Source of the DNA: CAIOHW01 sp964432565
Lineage (GTDB): Bacteria > Bdellovibrionota > UBA1018
Direction: 5' to 3'
Length of the DNA: 32,280 nucleotides
Assembly: GCA_964432565.1 (NCBI GenBank)
Contig: CAYSOA010000025.1
Span: 1 to 32,280, forward strand
Under the pieces are notes generated by a model. That model saw only the letters and a program-made list of their open reading frames with translations. It made no database searches and was not told where the DNA came from. Below are positions 8,125-16,001 of this stretch, one piece after another; the stretch's first letter is position 1; each line of letters begins with the position of its first letter. The translations under genes and the position numbers were made by a program.

Positions 8125-9951
8125 ATGAACTTCAGACGAGTTTCTGTAGGACTGCTTCTTCTTCCATGGGCGTCAGCCGTGCTGCCCGCCGGAGCGGTTC
8201 CGCCCACCTGCTCCGAGGAGTTCAGCCAGCTTGCCGAGAATGGCGTCCTCAAGTCTTCGGTATTTCGTCGACGCCTGGAGCGTCGCATCTCCTACCAGCT
8301 GCTGAGGCCACTGGCGCCTCTGCGTGACCTGCTGAAGTACCGTCTGCAGGTCCTCAATGGACATCCGTATCCCATCATGGCGATTGACGAGTCGCCCCGA
8401 GCCTTTGGCTGGGCCAAGCATCTTTTCGGCAAGCTGGATGAGGAGTCGGCGGGCCTGCTGGAGGTGGACAAGATCGAAGGTGAGCTTCAGGCGGCGTTGA
8501 AGAGAGTTCGTGCCTACGGCGCCGATGTCGAGGGTCTTGTTGATCGAAACACCAATCTGCTTCTGTTTCGCGAAGCGCTTCAACGCGAGCTCAAGGCACG
8601 GGCCACCGATCAGTTCGGCAGGGTGCGCTATCCGGTCATCGCAAGGGGATCAAAGGGAGCCCTGAAAGTGGAAAGCAGTGAAGCCTATTTCGGAACGCGT
8701 GCCCAGATGGAGATCGAGTTCCGACGCATTCGAAAGCAGCTTCGCGAGCTGGAGCGGGAGGGGGCCGATCGGCTCTTTGAACAGCAGATTCTCATCAAGA
8801 AACTCGAGACTTATCGTCACGAGGCCATTCGCCAGTCGACCGCTCTTGGCGGGGTGGAGTTTTCGAGCTCCGTGAAGGAGCTTCTCGAGGGAATCGCCGC
8901 CCTGCAGGTGGTCGAGAAGGTTCCTGGTGGTGGTATCCCGCACACGAGAACCCAGTTCAGTCCTCCCGAATGGGTGAGGCAGAGGCTCAAGTGGATGCAG
9001 CTCGGACGCGAGTTCGAGTCAATCGTCATGACGGACATTCCGAAGCTCAAGAACGACGAACGCCTCGGGAAGGTGATGAAGTACATTCAGTCACTGAGTG
9101 AGTCCGAGAAGCGGATGCTCGGACTTCAGAATACTTCGGACAAGATCGAATGGTACAAACGGACGAAGTGGGTAAGGATCGCCGCCACGACCGGGGGAAT
9201 CGTCACGGCCGGGGGAGTGACCTTCGGAGAGAAGGGCATGCAATTGGTCGAGACGGCCTGGGATTACCTTTGGGAGGATCAGCGCCGGAAAGAAGAATGT
9301 GCCGGCAAGCCGAGCCCCGAGGAGTTTGCAGAATGTGCCACGATTTATCTTCAGGACAAGTTTCCGGAACGCATCTTCTTGGTCGACCGTTCGGAGGCTG
9401 AACTCTTTGACCAGAACAGCCGCATCACCGATCCCGAGATCGCCGTCGAAGTGGCCGATCTCCTCGAGCGTCGAAACCGGTTCGTCTACGAGACCAACCG
9501 AAAGGGACAGTTCGAAGGGCCGGCCCGAGCGGGACTTCTGCTCTCGGATCGCAGCTCGGCAAGCTACCGCGACGCGCTGGTTCGCGAGTCGAATGATGAG
9601 GTCTTCAGCGAGCGACTGCTCTCAGAGAGGCTGGAGCGCGGCTACCTGATGTTCAATTACTCGAGCGTGTATCGAAAAGCCGAGGTTCGAAGGCTGGTTC
9701 GGGCCGTCATGGCCGCAGACTCGCAGGAAATGCGGGCGCTGATGCTGACCGGGCTTGAGCGTACGCTGCCCGGCAATCGAACGCTCGAGAAGCTGGCTCG
9801 GGATCTCGAAGAGATTCTCGAGCTTCGCGAAGCCTTCAAGGAGGGGCGTCTCGACGTGGAAAGAACCGATCGCCGGATCGCCGAAACCCTGGAGCAGCTG
9901 GTGGATGCCCGCGAGGACGAGCCTGAGGGGACTCCGGGTTCTTCTCCTTGA
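8125..9951 (+). CDS. Large exported helical protein of unknown function, divergent partner of the 1365-aa protein
   Basis: I chose the ATG at 8125 because it directly precedes a signal peptide: MNFRRVSVGLLLLPWASAVL then PAGAVPPTC. The open frame extends up to 8059 but would add a polar tail in front of the signal. About 608 residues. The body is strongly charged and helical, with coiled-coil-like stretches such as FRRIRKQLRELEREGADRL. A Gly/Thr-rich weakly hydrophobic segment (RIAATTGGIVTAGGVTFG) lies at about residue 350-367. It is followed by a Cys pair (KEECAGK, EFAECATIYLQ) that could form a disulfide. The C-terminus is acidic (AREDEPEGTPGSSP). No known domain recognised. It shares general layout (signal, long helical body, Gly-rich weak membrane segment) with its divergent neighbour; homology is not established. 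The radical SAM gene begins 34 bases downstream. Confidence 0.82.
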   Translation: MNFRRVSVGLLLLPWASAVLPAGAVPPTCSEEFSQLAENGVLKSSVFRRRLERRISYQLLRPLAPLRDLLKYRLQVLNGHPYPIMAIDESPRAFGWAKHLFGKLDEESAGLLEVDKIEGELQAALKRVRAYGADVEGLVDRNTNLLLFREALQRELKARATDQFGRVRYPVIARGSKGALKVESSEAYFGTRAQMEIEFRRIRKQLRELEREGADRLFEQQILIKKLETYRHEAIRQSTALGGVEFSSSVKELLEGIAALQVVEKVPGGGIPHTRTQFSPPEWVRQRLKWMQLGREFESIVMTDIPKLKNDERLGKVMKYIQSLSESEKRMLGLQNTSDKIEWYKRTKWVRIAATTGGIVTAGGVTFGEKGMQLVETAWDYLWEDQRRKEECAGKPSPEEFAECATIYLQDKFPERIFLVDRSEAELFDQNSRITDPEIAVEVADLLERRNRFVYETNRKGQFEGPARAGLLLSDRSSASYRDALVRESNDEVFSERLLSERLERGYLMFNYSSVYRKAEVRRLVRAVMAADSQEMRALMLTGLERTLPGNRTLEKLARDLEEILELREAFKEGRLDVERTDRRIAETLEQLVDAREDEPEGTPGSSP

Positions 9952-9984
9952 CGAAATGGGCCTGAAGGGCCAGAACCGGGCTCC

Positions 9985-10947
9985 GTGGAAAACCAGCAGG
10001 GCGGCGAGGCCTTTACCCGCTATTCGGACTATCTCCAGGGCGTCTTTGGCGCCCGAACCTACAAGGTCGTCGTTTCGAGCGGCCTGACCTGCCCGACCAG
10101 GGACGGAAAGCTGGGACAGAAGGCCTGTGCGTTCTGCGATCTGCGGGGTTCGGCTTCCTATTTCGGCAAGCAGGGGCGGGGAAAGTCGATCACCGATCAG
10201 CTCAATCAGCGCCTTCCGGAGATTCGCAAGCGCTTTTCGTCGCAGAAGTTCCTGGCCTACTTTCAGAGCTACACCAACACCTACTCGGACGATGAGGCCT
10301 ACCTCGAAGAAATCTACGAGTCGGCCCTCTCGCATCCGGACATTTCTGGGCTTTGCATCGGGACGCGGCCCGACTGCCTTTCAGACGGGACGCTGGAGCT
10401 TCTGGAGCGTTTGGCTCGGCGCAAATACGTCTCGCTCGAGCTGGGCGTGCAGAGCTTCGAGGATGCGACCCTGCACTGGCTCGAGCGGGGACATGACGGA
10501 CAGTGTTCGATTGAAGCCATGGAGCGCCTGCGGCGCCTGGCTCCTTCCGTTCACGTCTGCGTGCACTTGATTTTCGGCAGCCCGACGGATTCTCCGGACG
10601 CTCCCGAATACGCCGCCCGAATTCTGAACGCCTCCGGAGTTCACGGAGTGAAGCTGCATCAGCTCATGGTGCTCGAGCACACGGAGCTGGCCCGTCGCTG
10701 GCGTGAGGAGGGGCCGTTTCGGGTGTTGTCTCTCGAGGAGTATACGGCCCAGATGGCGCGGTTTCTTCAGCACCTCGACCCACGCATCTACATCGAGCGA
10801 CTTTTTGCGCTTTCTTCGCACGTCGACGAGTGCATTGCCCCCGAGTGGAGTCGCTACCGCTGGGAGCCGCACAACTACATGAGAAAATGGTTTTCCGAGA
10901 ACGACGTCCGGCAGGGAGCGTTGTTCGGCCGCTCTATTTCCGTTTAG
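9985..10947 (+). CDS. Radical SAM protein, TIGR01212/YhcC-type
   Basis: 320 residues from a GTG start. The [4Fe-4S]-SAM cluster ligands are Cys36, Cys48 and Cys51 in GLTCPTRDGKLGQKACAFCD. The spacing between the first and second Cys is longer than the classic CX3CX2C and typical of the TIGR01212 (YhcC/YtqA) group. Other family-like stretches are FQSYTNTY, CIGTRPDCLSD, LELGVQSF, HLIFGSPTD, GVKLHQLMVLEHTELA and RLFALSS. The reaction of this group is not settled to my knowledge, so no substrate is given. No strong ribosome site precedes the GTG, but the alignment start fits the family's FG..YKV opening. It follows the exported-protein gene by 34 bases and may be cotranscribed. Its last 14 bases overlap the convergent lipoprotein gene. 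Confidence 0.9.
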   Translation: MENQQGGEAFTRYSDYLQGVFGARTYKVVVSSGLTCPTRDGKLGQKACAFCDLRGSASYFGKQGRGKSITDQLNQRLPEIRKRFSSQKFLAYFQSYTNTYSDDEAYLEEIYESALSHPDISGLCIGTRPDCLSDGTLELLERLARRKYVSLELGVQSFEDATLHWLERGHDGQCSIEAMERLRRLAPSVHVCVHLIFGSPTDSPDAPEYAARILNASGVHGVKLHQLMVLEHTELARRWREEGPFRVLSLEEYTAQMARFLQHLDPRIYIERLFALSSHVDECIAPEWSRYRWEPHNYMRKWFSENDVRQGALFGRSISV

Positions 10948-11281
10948 CCGCCTTTTTCGCCCTCGTCGGCTTCGCCTGGGCCGCCTGGAGCGTCTTGATC
11001 GCTTCGTCCGACTTCTCGATCGCCGAGGCCTGATCCATCACGGTCTTGCTGAGCTGGGCCACCATCGACTTGGTCTGCTCGAGATCGTCGCGCGTCGCCT
11101 TGAGCTGGCCTTCTAGGCCGCTGAGTCGCGTCTTGAAATCTCCTTCCGAAGTCTTGAGAGCGTCGAGCTGCTGCTGCATGGCCTGTTGTCCGGGGCAGCT
11201 GGGCATGCTGAGGCCCATCATCAGAAAGCTGGTGCCGAGAAGCGGGCCAAGAAGGGGGGCGAGGAATCGTTTGCTCTTCAT
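10934..11281 (-). CDS. Small coiled-coil lipoprotein (Lpp-like layout) at the end of the rod operon
   Basis: 115 residues. The signal region MKSKRFLAPLLGPLLGTSFL leads to LSMPSC, with Cys29 as the possible lipidated residue; Pro at -2 makes this an imperfect lipobox. Residues about 35-95 show heptad-like hydrophobic spacing (LDALKTSEGDFKTRLSGLEG and similar), predicting a coiled coil. The end is very basic (AKPTRAKKAAKRK), reminiscent of Lpp's terminal Lys for peptidoglycan linkage, although no homology to Lpp is claimed. It starts 37 bases after rodA on the same strand, so it is probably the last gene of the mreC-mreD-mrdA-rodA operon. Its 3' end overlaps the 3' end of the radical SAM gene by 14 bases. 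Confidence 0.75.
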   Translation of the reverse strand: MKSKRFLAPLLGPLLGTSFLMMGLSMPSCPGQQAMQQQLDALKTSEGDFKTRLSGLEGQLKATRDDLEQTKSMVAQLSKTVMDQASAIEKSDEAIKTLQAAQAKPTRAKKAAKRK

Positions 11282-11318
11282 GCCTTCTAGTCTACCGGGT
11301 CGTTCAAATCTGCGGCAA

Positions 11319-12461
11319 TCAGAACATCAGTTTTTTGTTCGCGATGTTCGTCAAAATGGCGACACCCAGCATGGCTGTGATCAGGGCGCTTCCACCGTAG
11401 CTCAGGTAGGGAAGCGGCACGCCCACGACGGGAAGCAGACCCATCACCATGGCCATGTTCACGAAGACGTGCCAGAAAAAGACGCCGCAGATGCCGAGCG
11501 TTGCCAGCATCGCAAACTTGTCGTTGGAAGTGTACGCAACCGAGAGGCCCTGGGTCAGGAAGATCAGATAGATCGCCAGAAGGATGGTGCATCCCACGAA
11601 GCCGTGTTCCTCGCTGAAAACGGCGAAGATGAAGTCGGTGTGGTGTTCGGGAAGAAAGTTCAGCTGGCTCTGCGTACCCTTGCGATAGCCCTTTCCAAAA
11701 AGCTGTCCTGAGCCGATGGCCACCTGCGACTGTCTTCGATTGTAGTTCGAGCCGCGTACGTCGGAAGAAGGGTCGATGAAGGAGATCAGTCGCTGGCGCT
11801 GGTAGTCCTTGAGGCCAAACTTGTAGACCATGGGGGCGGCAAGCGCGGCGCAGATCGCCACCGTGGCGATGGTGCGGGTGCGCACTCCCAGAAAAAGCAT
11901 CAGGGTGACGCTGGTAAACACGATGATCAGGGCGGTGCCGAGATCCGGCTGAAGCATGATCAGGCCCACCGGAACTGCGACCAGCAGTCCGGGCAGGAGC
12001 AGCTCGCGAAAGCCGTATCCCCCGATGTGCCGATCGGACTCAAAGTACTTGGCGAGGCAGAGCACGGTTGAAATCTTCATGAATTCCGAGGGCTGCAGGC
12101 GCAGGCTGCCGAAACCGATCCAGCGTTTGGCTCCGAGGCTCGACTTTCCCGCGACCAGCACGAGCACCAGCAGGACCAGGTTCAGGAAGTAGATGACGTA
12201 GGCCAGCCGCGAAAAAAGCGAGTAGTGAAAGAGTAGGATGACCGCCGTCATGCAGAGACCGATGGCAAACCAGACGAGCTGCGATTTGTAGAGTCCGAAC
12301 GACTTGTCCTGCACGCCCGAGGCGCTGATCAGGTTCATGATTCCGATACCGAAAAGCACCGTCTGCAGGATCAGCAGGTTCCAGTTGAACCGGCGCAGAT
12401 CTTCCTCGAACAGACCCACCTGGGGCTCAAAACCATCGCTTTCGGTGCTGCTGTACTGCAT
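11319..12461 (-). CDS. rodA: RodA, SEDS-family peptidoglycan glycosyltransferase
   Basis: 380 residues with about ten hydrophobic segments. RodA polymerises lipid II into glycan strands during lateral wall growth, working with the PBP2 transpeptidase in the inner membrane. Family stretches seen are KRWIGFGSLRLQPSEFMKI, MLQPDLGTALI, FGKGYRKGTQSQLNFLPEHH, TDFIFAVFSEEHGFVG and VGVPLPYLSYGGSAL. The Asp in HHTDF sits at the position of the catalytic SEDS aspartate. A strong GGAGG lies 7 bases before the ATG and overlaps the end of mrdA. Gene order mreC-mreD-mrdA-rodA is the usual one for elongasome operons. Confidence 0.97.
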   Translation of the reverse strand: MQYSSTESDGFEPQVGLFEEDLRRFNWNLLILQTVLFGIGIMNLISASGVQDKSFGLYKSQLVWFAIGLCMTAVILLFHYSLFSRLAYVIYFLNLVLLVLVLVAGKSSLGAKRWIGFGSLRLQPSEFMKISTVLCLAKYFESDRHIGGYGFRELLLPGLLVAVPVGLIMLQPDLGTALIIVFTSVTLMLFLGVRTRTIATVAICAALAAPMVYKFGLKDYQRQRLISFIDPSSDVRGSNYNRRQSQVAIGSGQLFGKGYRKGTQSQLNFLPEHHTDFIFAVFSEEHGFVGCTILLAIYLIFLTQGLSVAYTSNDKFAMLATLGICGVFFWHVFVNMAMVMGLLPVVGVPLPYLSYGGSALITAMLGVAILTNIANKKLMF

Positions 12462-12463
12462 GC

Positions 12464-14500
12464 TCAGTCCTCCGTTGCGTTGAGTTCCGGTTGGGGGGGG
12501 AGTTCTTCATCCGTGGGTTCCGGCATCGTCGAGTTGCGAATGCCCGGCACCAGGTCTTCGCCCTCGTCGATCGATCCTTTGATCGCCTGAACCGGCACGT
12601 TATCCGCTGACCTGCCGTATTTCTCGGGAAAGTACTTTTCGAGGTAAGTCTTGATCACCGCCCGGGCAATCGGAGCTGCTCCCGAGGATCCATGGCATGC
12701 GTGCTCGGCGATCACTGCCACGGCGATTTTCGGATCGTCCATCGGGGCGAACCCGGCGAACACGCCATGGTGTCGCTGGCGAAACTTCATGTTCTCGCAC
12801 TTCTGGTAGATCTTGTTGGCCGCAAGGCTCATCACCTGAACGGTTCCGGTCTTGCCGACGAAATCCATGCCCGGCAGGCGCTGCGCGAATGCCGTACCGT
12901 TCGGACTGTTGACGACCCCCCAGAGGCCCTTTCGGATCAGGTCGTAGGTCTTTTCATTCAGGCGCGTCTGGTCGACGACCTCGGGTTCGTAACCCTTGAC
13001 GAGTTCTCCATCGACGGTGGTGATCTTCTTGATCAGGTAGGGACGAAAAAAGGTGCCGCCATTGGCGATTGAGGCATAGGTATTGGCCAGCTGAAGCGCG
13101 GTCGTCAGCACATAGCTCTGTCCGATCGCCACCGAGAGCGTTTCTCCGGCGGTCCACTCCTGACCGAAACGCTGGCGCTTCCAGGCCTCCGTGGGAATCA
13201 GTCCGGATGTCTCGCGCGGAAGTGCGATCTCCGTCTTCTTGCCCAGTCCGAGATGAAAGGCCCAGGTCGCGATGTCATCCACGCTTTTGAGCTTCTGGGC
13301 CACTCGGTAGAAGAACACGTCACACGACTTGGTCAGGGCATCGGTGACGTCGACATCACCATGGCCCTCTTTTTTCCAGCAGTGATACTGCCGATTTCCA
13401 AGGCGCAGCGAGCCGCTGCAGCGAAAACGAGTATTCTCGTCGATCACCTTTTCCTGCAGTCCGGCGATCGCGGTGATCGTCTTGAAGACCGATCCCGGCG
13501 AATAGTGATCCATGATCGTCTTGTCGCGAAGCGGCTTGTTCTCATTTTCGAGAAGCGTCTTCCAGAGCTTCGCCGGAATTCCGCGCGAAAATTCCGTCGG
13601 ATCGAACGAAGGCCTCGACAGCATGGCGAGGATCTCGCCGGTCTTTGGGTCGATGGCCACCATCGATCCGACCTTTTCGCCGAAGGCCTGGGCAGCAGCC
13701 ATTTGCAGGTCCTGGTCCACCGTCAGGGTCATGTTCCTGCCCGGAATGGCGGGTTTCCCCTGGTTTTCAGCCAGAAAGCGTCCCTGAAATTTCTTGAGCT
13801 TTCGACGGCCCAGGGCATCGACCTCGACCCATTCTTCGCCGTCCTCGCCGCGCAGAATGTCTTCCATCTTCTGTTCGAGGCCGAACTTCCCGATGCGGTC
13901 GCCGAGCTTGTAGCGCCTCTGGTTGCGCTTTTGCAGGATGGGCAGCTCGGTGGAGTTGATCTCACCGATGTAGCCGAGCATGTGGGACGCGAGGTCTCCG
14001 AAGACGTTGGTGCGCTTGATTTCCATTTCGACCGATACGCCGGGCATGGCAATCTGCCACGACTTGAGCTCGGCGACTTCATCGCGGCTGAGGTCGGTCT
14101 TGATCTTGACGGGAAGGTAGGCGGGCTGGCCGCGAGCGCGACGAAGCTTTTTTTGGATATCCTCGACTCTCATGCCCGTGATGCGTGAGATCATCGCGAC
14201 GGTCTCGTCGGTGCGCTTGGATTCCTTGAGGTACTGCGGGATGACTTCGAGGTCGAAAGCCGGACGATTGTCGAGCAGCAGCTTGCCGGTGCGATCGAAG
14301 ACCATTCCCCGGGGGGCTTGAATCTTGACTCGCTTGATGCGGTTCTCCTCGGAAGCGAGCCGAAGCTTGTCGCCCTGCAGGACTTGAAGGTTCAGCACCT
14401 GCAGCAGCAGGATTCCGAAGGCGAGGGCCAGGCCGATGTTCAGGAATTTGAACCGGTTCTGGTACTCGCGAACCTGTTGCTCCTGGCCAAGAAAAGCCAT
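12464..14500 (-). CDS. mrdA: Penicillin-binding protein 2 (MrdA), elongation-specific transpeptidase
   Basis: 678 residues. A single N-terminal membrane helix (about 17-42) is followed by the dimerisation domain with RGMVFDRTGKLL and the transpeptidase domain. Catalytic motifs are SVFK (Ser337-Lys340), SCD (Ser392, the SxN-equivalent, with Asp as is common in PBP2) and KTGT (Lys550). It crosslinks peptidoglycan in the periplasm as partner of RodA. The gene lies 2 bases after mreD and just before rodA. The C-terminal about 45 residues are acidic and Pro-rich (DEGEDLVPG, PTDEELPPQPELNATED) and probably disordered. Confidence 0.97.
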   Translation of the reverse strand: MAFLGQEQQVREYQNRFKFLNIGLALAFGILLLQVLNLQVLQGDKLRLASEENRIKRVKIQAPRGMVFDRTGKLLLDNRPAFDLEVIPQYLKESKRTDETVAMISRITGMRVEDIQKKLRRARGQPAYLPVKIKTDLSRDEVAELKSWQIAMPGVSVEMEIKRTNVFGDLASHMLGYIGEINSTELPILQKRNQRRYKLGDRIGKFGLEQKMEDILRGEDGEEWVEVDALGRRKLKKFQGRFLAENQGKPAIPGRNMTLTVDQDLQMAAAQAFGEKVGSMVAIDPKTGEILAMLSRPSFDPTEFSRGIPAKLWKTLLENENKPLRDKTIMDHYSPGSVFKTITAIAGLQEKVIDENTRFRCSGSLRLGNRQYHCWKKEGHGDVDVTDALTKSCDVFFYRVAQKLKSVDDIATWAFHLGLGKKTEIALPRETSGLIPTEAWKRQRFGQEWTAGETLSVAIGQSYVLTTALQLANTYASIANGGTFFRPYLIKKITTVDGELVKGYEPEVVDQTRLNEKTYDLIRKGLWGVVNSPNGTAFAQRLPGMDFVGKTGTVQVMSLAANKIYQKCENMKFRQRHHGVFAGFAPMDDPKIAVAVIAEHACHGSSGAAPIARAVIKTYLEKYFPEKYGRSADNVPVQAIKGSIDEGEDLVPGIRNSTMPEPTDEELPPQPELNATED

Positions 14501-14502
14501 TC

Positions 14503-15072
14503 TCAGACTCCCTCGCTCTCAAGCAGTCGAAAGTCATCCGACAGGCGTTGTTCGCGTCGCAGGTCCTTGTGGGTCAGATGGTCGAGCCGATCGAGGGCTC
14601 GGTAAATCCAGGTGCCCGCTACTGCCGAAGTGACCGCCCCGGGAAGCAGGTGGATCAGGGTGTGCTTCCACTGAAGTCCTGCTTTTTCCAAAACCACGAG
14701 CACCAGCAGCCCAACCCCCTTTGAGGCGATCGAGGCCACCAGTGTCAGCCGAATCCAGGACTGAAAGTTGGGAAGAATCATGATCTGGGCGGCGAGGCGA
14801 ACCAGCAGAAAAACGGCCATGGTGCTGACCATGAAGGTGCCCTGCGGCGAGCTGCTGTGCAGTTCGAGCAGATGGCCCAGCAGGAGGGTGAGAACTCCTC
14901 CTTCGATGAACCCCCGTTTCAAGGCGACCCAGATGACGAGCGCCAGAAGCAGGTCGGGTTGAATCCAGTTGAGCGGAAACGAAAGGAAGAGCGAACTCTG
15001 AATGGACACCAGCAGGCAGGCCATCAAATACAGAAGGGGAGCATTCGCCATCCGGAGCAGGATGCGGTTCAT
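14503..15072 (-). CDS. mreD: MreD rod-shape protein
   Basis: 189 residues with about five hydrophobic segments, matching the small polytopic MreD family. The stretch LNWIQPDLLLALVIWVALKR, followed by a Gly-rich turn and LLGHLLELHSSSPQGT, is typical for MreD. It links MreC to the rest of the elongasome in the inner membrane. AGGAGAAGTC precedes the ATG with good spacing, and the start overlaps the mreC stop as ATGA. Assignment rests on hydropathy, length and position between mreC and mrdA, because MreD sequence is weakly conserved. Confidence 0.9.
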   Translation of the reverse strand: MNRILLRMANAPLLYLMACLLVSIQSSLFLSFPLNWIQPDLLLALVIWVALKRGFIEGGVLTLLLGHLLELHSSSPQGTFMVSTMAVFLLVRLAAQIMILPNFQSWIRLTLVASIASKGVGLLVLVVLEKAGLQWKHTLIHLLPGAVTSAVAGTWIYRALDRLDHLTHKDLRREQRLSDDFRLLESEGV

Positions 15073-15893
15073 GACTTCTCCTGCGCGACCACGACCATGA
15101 CCTCTTCGAGCTTCGAAAAGTCGACCGCGGGGCGAACCTCGACCTCCTGCGTGGTCCCGTAAAGCTTGCGGGTGACGCGAGAAACGGTTCCGACCGGAAC
15201 CCCCTTCGGGAAGATTCCCCCGAGACCGCTCGAGATCAGGACGTCTCCGGGGGCGATGTCATCGGTTCTGAGGGCATAAATCAGCTGGCAGAGGTCTTCG
15301 GTCATCCCCTCGACGATGCCTCGCGCCCGCGAGCGCTCATCAATGGCGTCGATCGCCGACAGGGTATCGACGATGGTGACCACGTCCGCGGTTTCGGCAG
15401 TGGTGCGAATGACCCGGCCGACGACGCCTTCGGCCGTGATGACGGCCATGTCCTTCAGAACTCCCGAGCTCTCGCCCCGGTTCAGTCGGATGGCGCGAAA
15501 CTCGGTCGAGGCGTCCTTGGCGATCACTCGGGCGATGATCGACTTGAGTTTCATTGTTTCCTGAAAGCCCAGCATCGTCCGTAGTCGGGCGTTCTCGCGC
15601 TGCGTCTCTCGAAGCTGGCTGATCTCGGAGAGCAGACGGCGATTGCTCTCGACGAGTTCGAGGTTTTCCTTGCGGGTGTTCAGGAGGTAAACGTAATTTT
15701 GAAAGCCCGAAACGGCTCGATCGAGCAGCCATTGCAGGCTGCCCTGGACGGGGGCGGTGATCGTCAGGATCCAACGGTCGTAGAAGCGGTAGTCGCGTGG
15801 CGCGCGAGTCGACGTGTCGATTGCCACGATCGGAAGCAGGACGAAGAGGAAAAGCGTGATTTGGAAGCGATATTCCCTTAAGTACTTGATCAT
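15069..15893 (-). CDS. mreC: MreC rod-shape protein
   Basis: 274 residues from the ATG at 15893 (MIKYLREYRFQITLFLFVLL). The frame is open up to a TTG at 15974 and an ATG at 15968, but the chosen start puts the single membrane helix near the N-terminus as in other MreC. It also fits a candidate promoter just upstream. A coiled coil covers about residues 60-95 (LELVESNRRLLSEISQLRET). The periplasmic beta domain follows, with MLGF, VIAKDAS, GVVGRVI, DVLISSGLGGIFPKGVPVG and VEVRPAVDFSKLEEVMVV. MreC organises PBP2 and RodA along the cell side wall. mreB is not in the window. Confidence 0.95.
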   Translation of the reverse strand: MIKYLREYRFQITLFLFVLLPIVAIDTSTRAPRDYRFYDRWILTITAPVQGSLQWLLDRAVSGFQNYVYLLNTRKENLELVESNRRLLSEISQLRETQRENARLRTMLGFQETMKLKSIIARVIAKDASTEFRAIRLNRGESSGVLKDMAVITAEGVVGRVIRTTAETADVVTIVDTLSAIDAIDERSRARGIVEGMTEDLCQLIYALRTDDIAPGDVLISSGLGGIFPKGVPVGTVSRVTRKLYGTTQEVEVRPAVDFSKLEEVMVVVAQEKS

Positions 15894-15908
15894 GCGCCAG
15901 TTGGGGTG

Positions 15909-15937
15909 ATCGTACTGGGGTAACCGGGTGAACGCAA
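15909..15937 (-). promoter_or_regulatory. Candidate sigma-70-type promoter for the mre operon
   Basis: On the minus strand TTGCGT (-35, 15937-15932), a 17-base spacer and TACGAT (-10, 15914-15909). The -10 matches TATAAT at 4 of 6 and the -35 matches at the first three bases. Transcription would begin about 9 bases before the chosen mreC ATG, giving a very short leader. Confidence 0.35.
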
Positions 15938-16001
15938 CCCCCGGAAAGATTCTGGAAGAAAGCGGCATGGGCAACGTCCCAGCGAAGGAGAGCGAAGCAA
16001 G

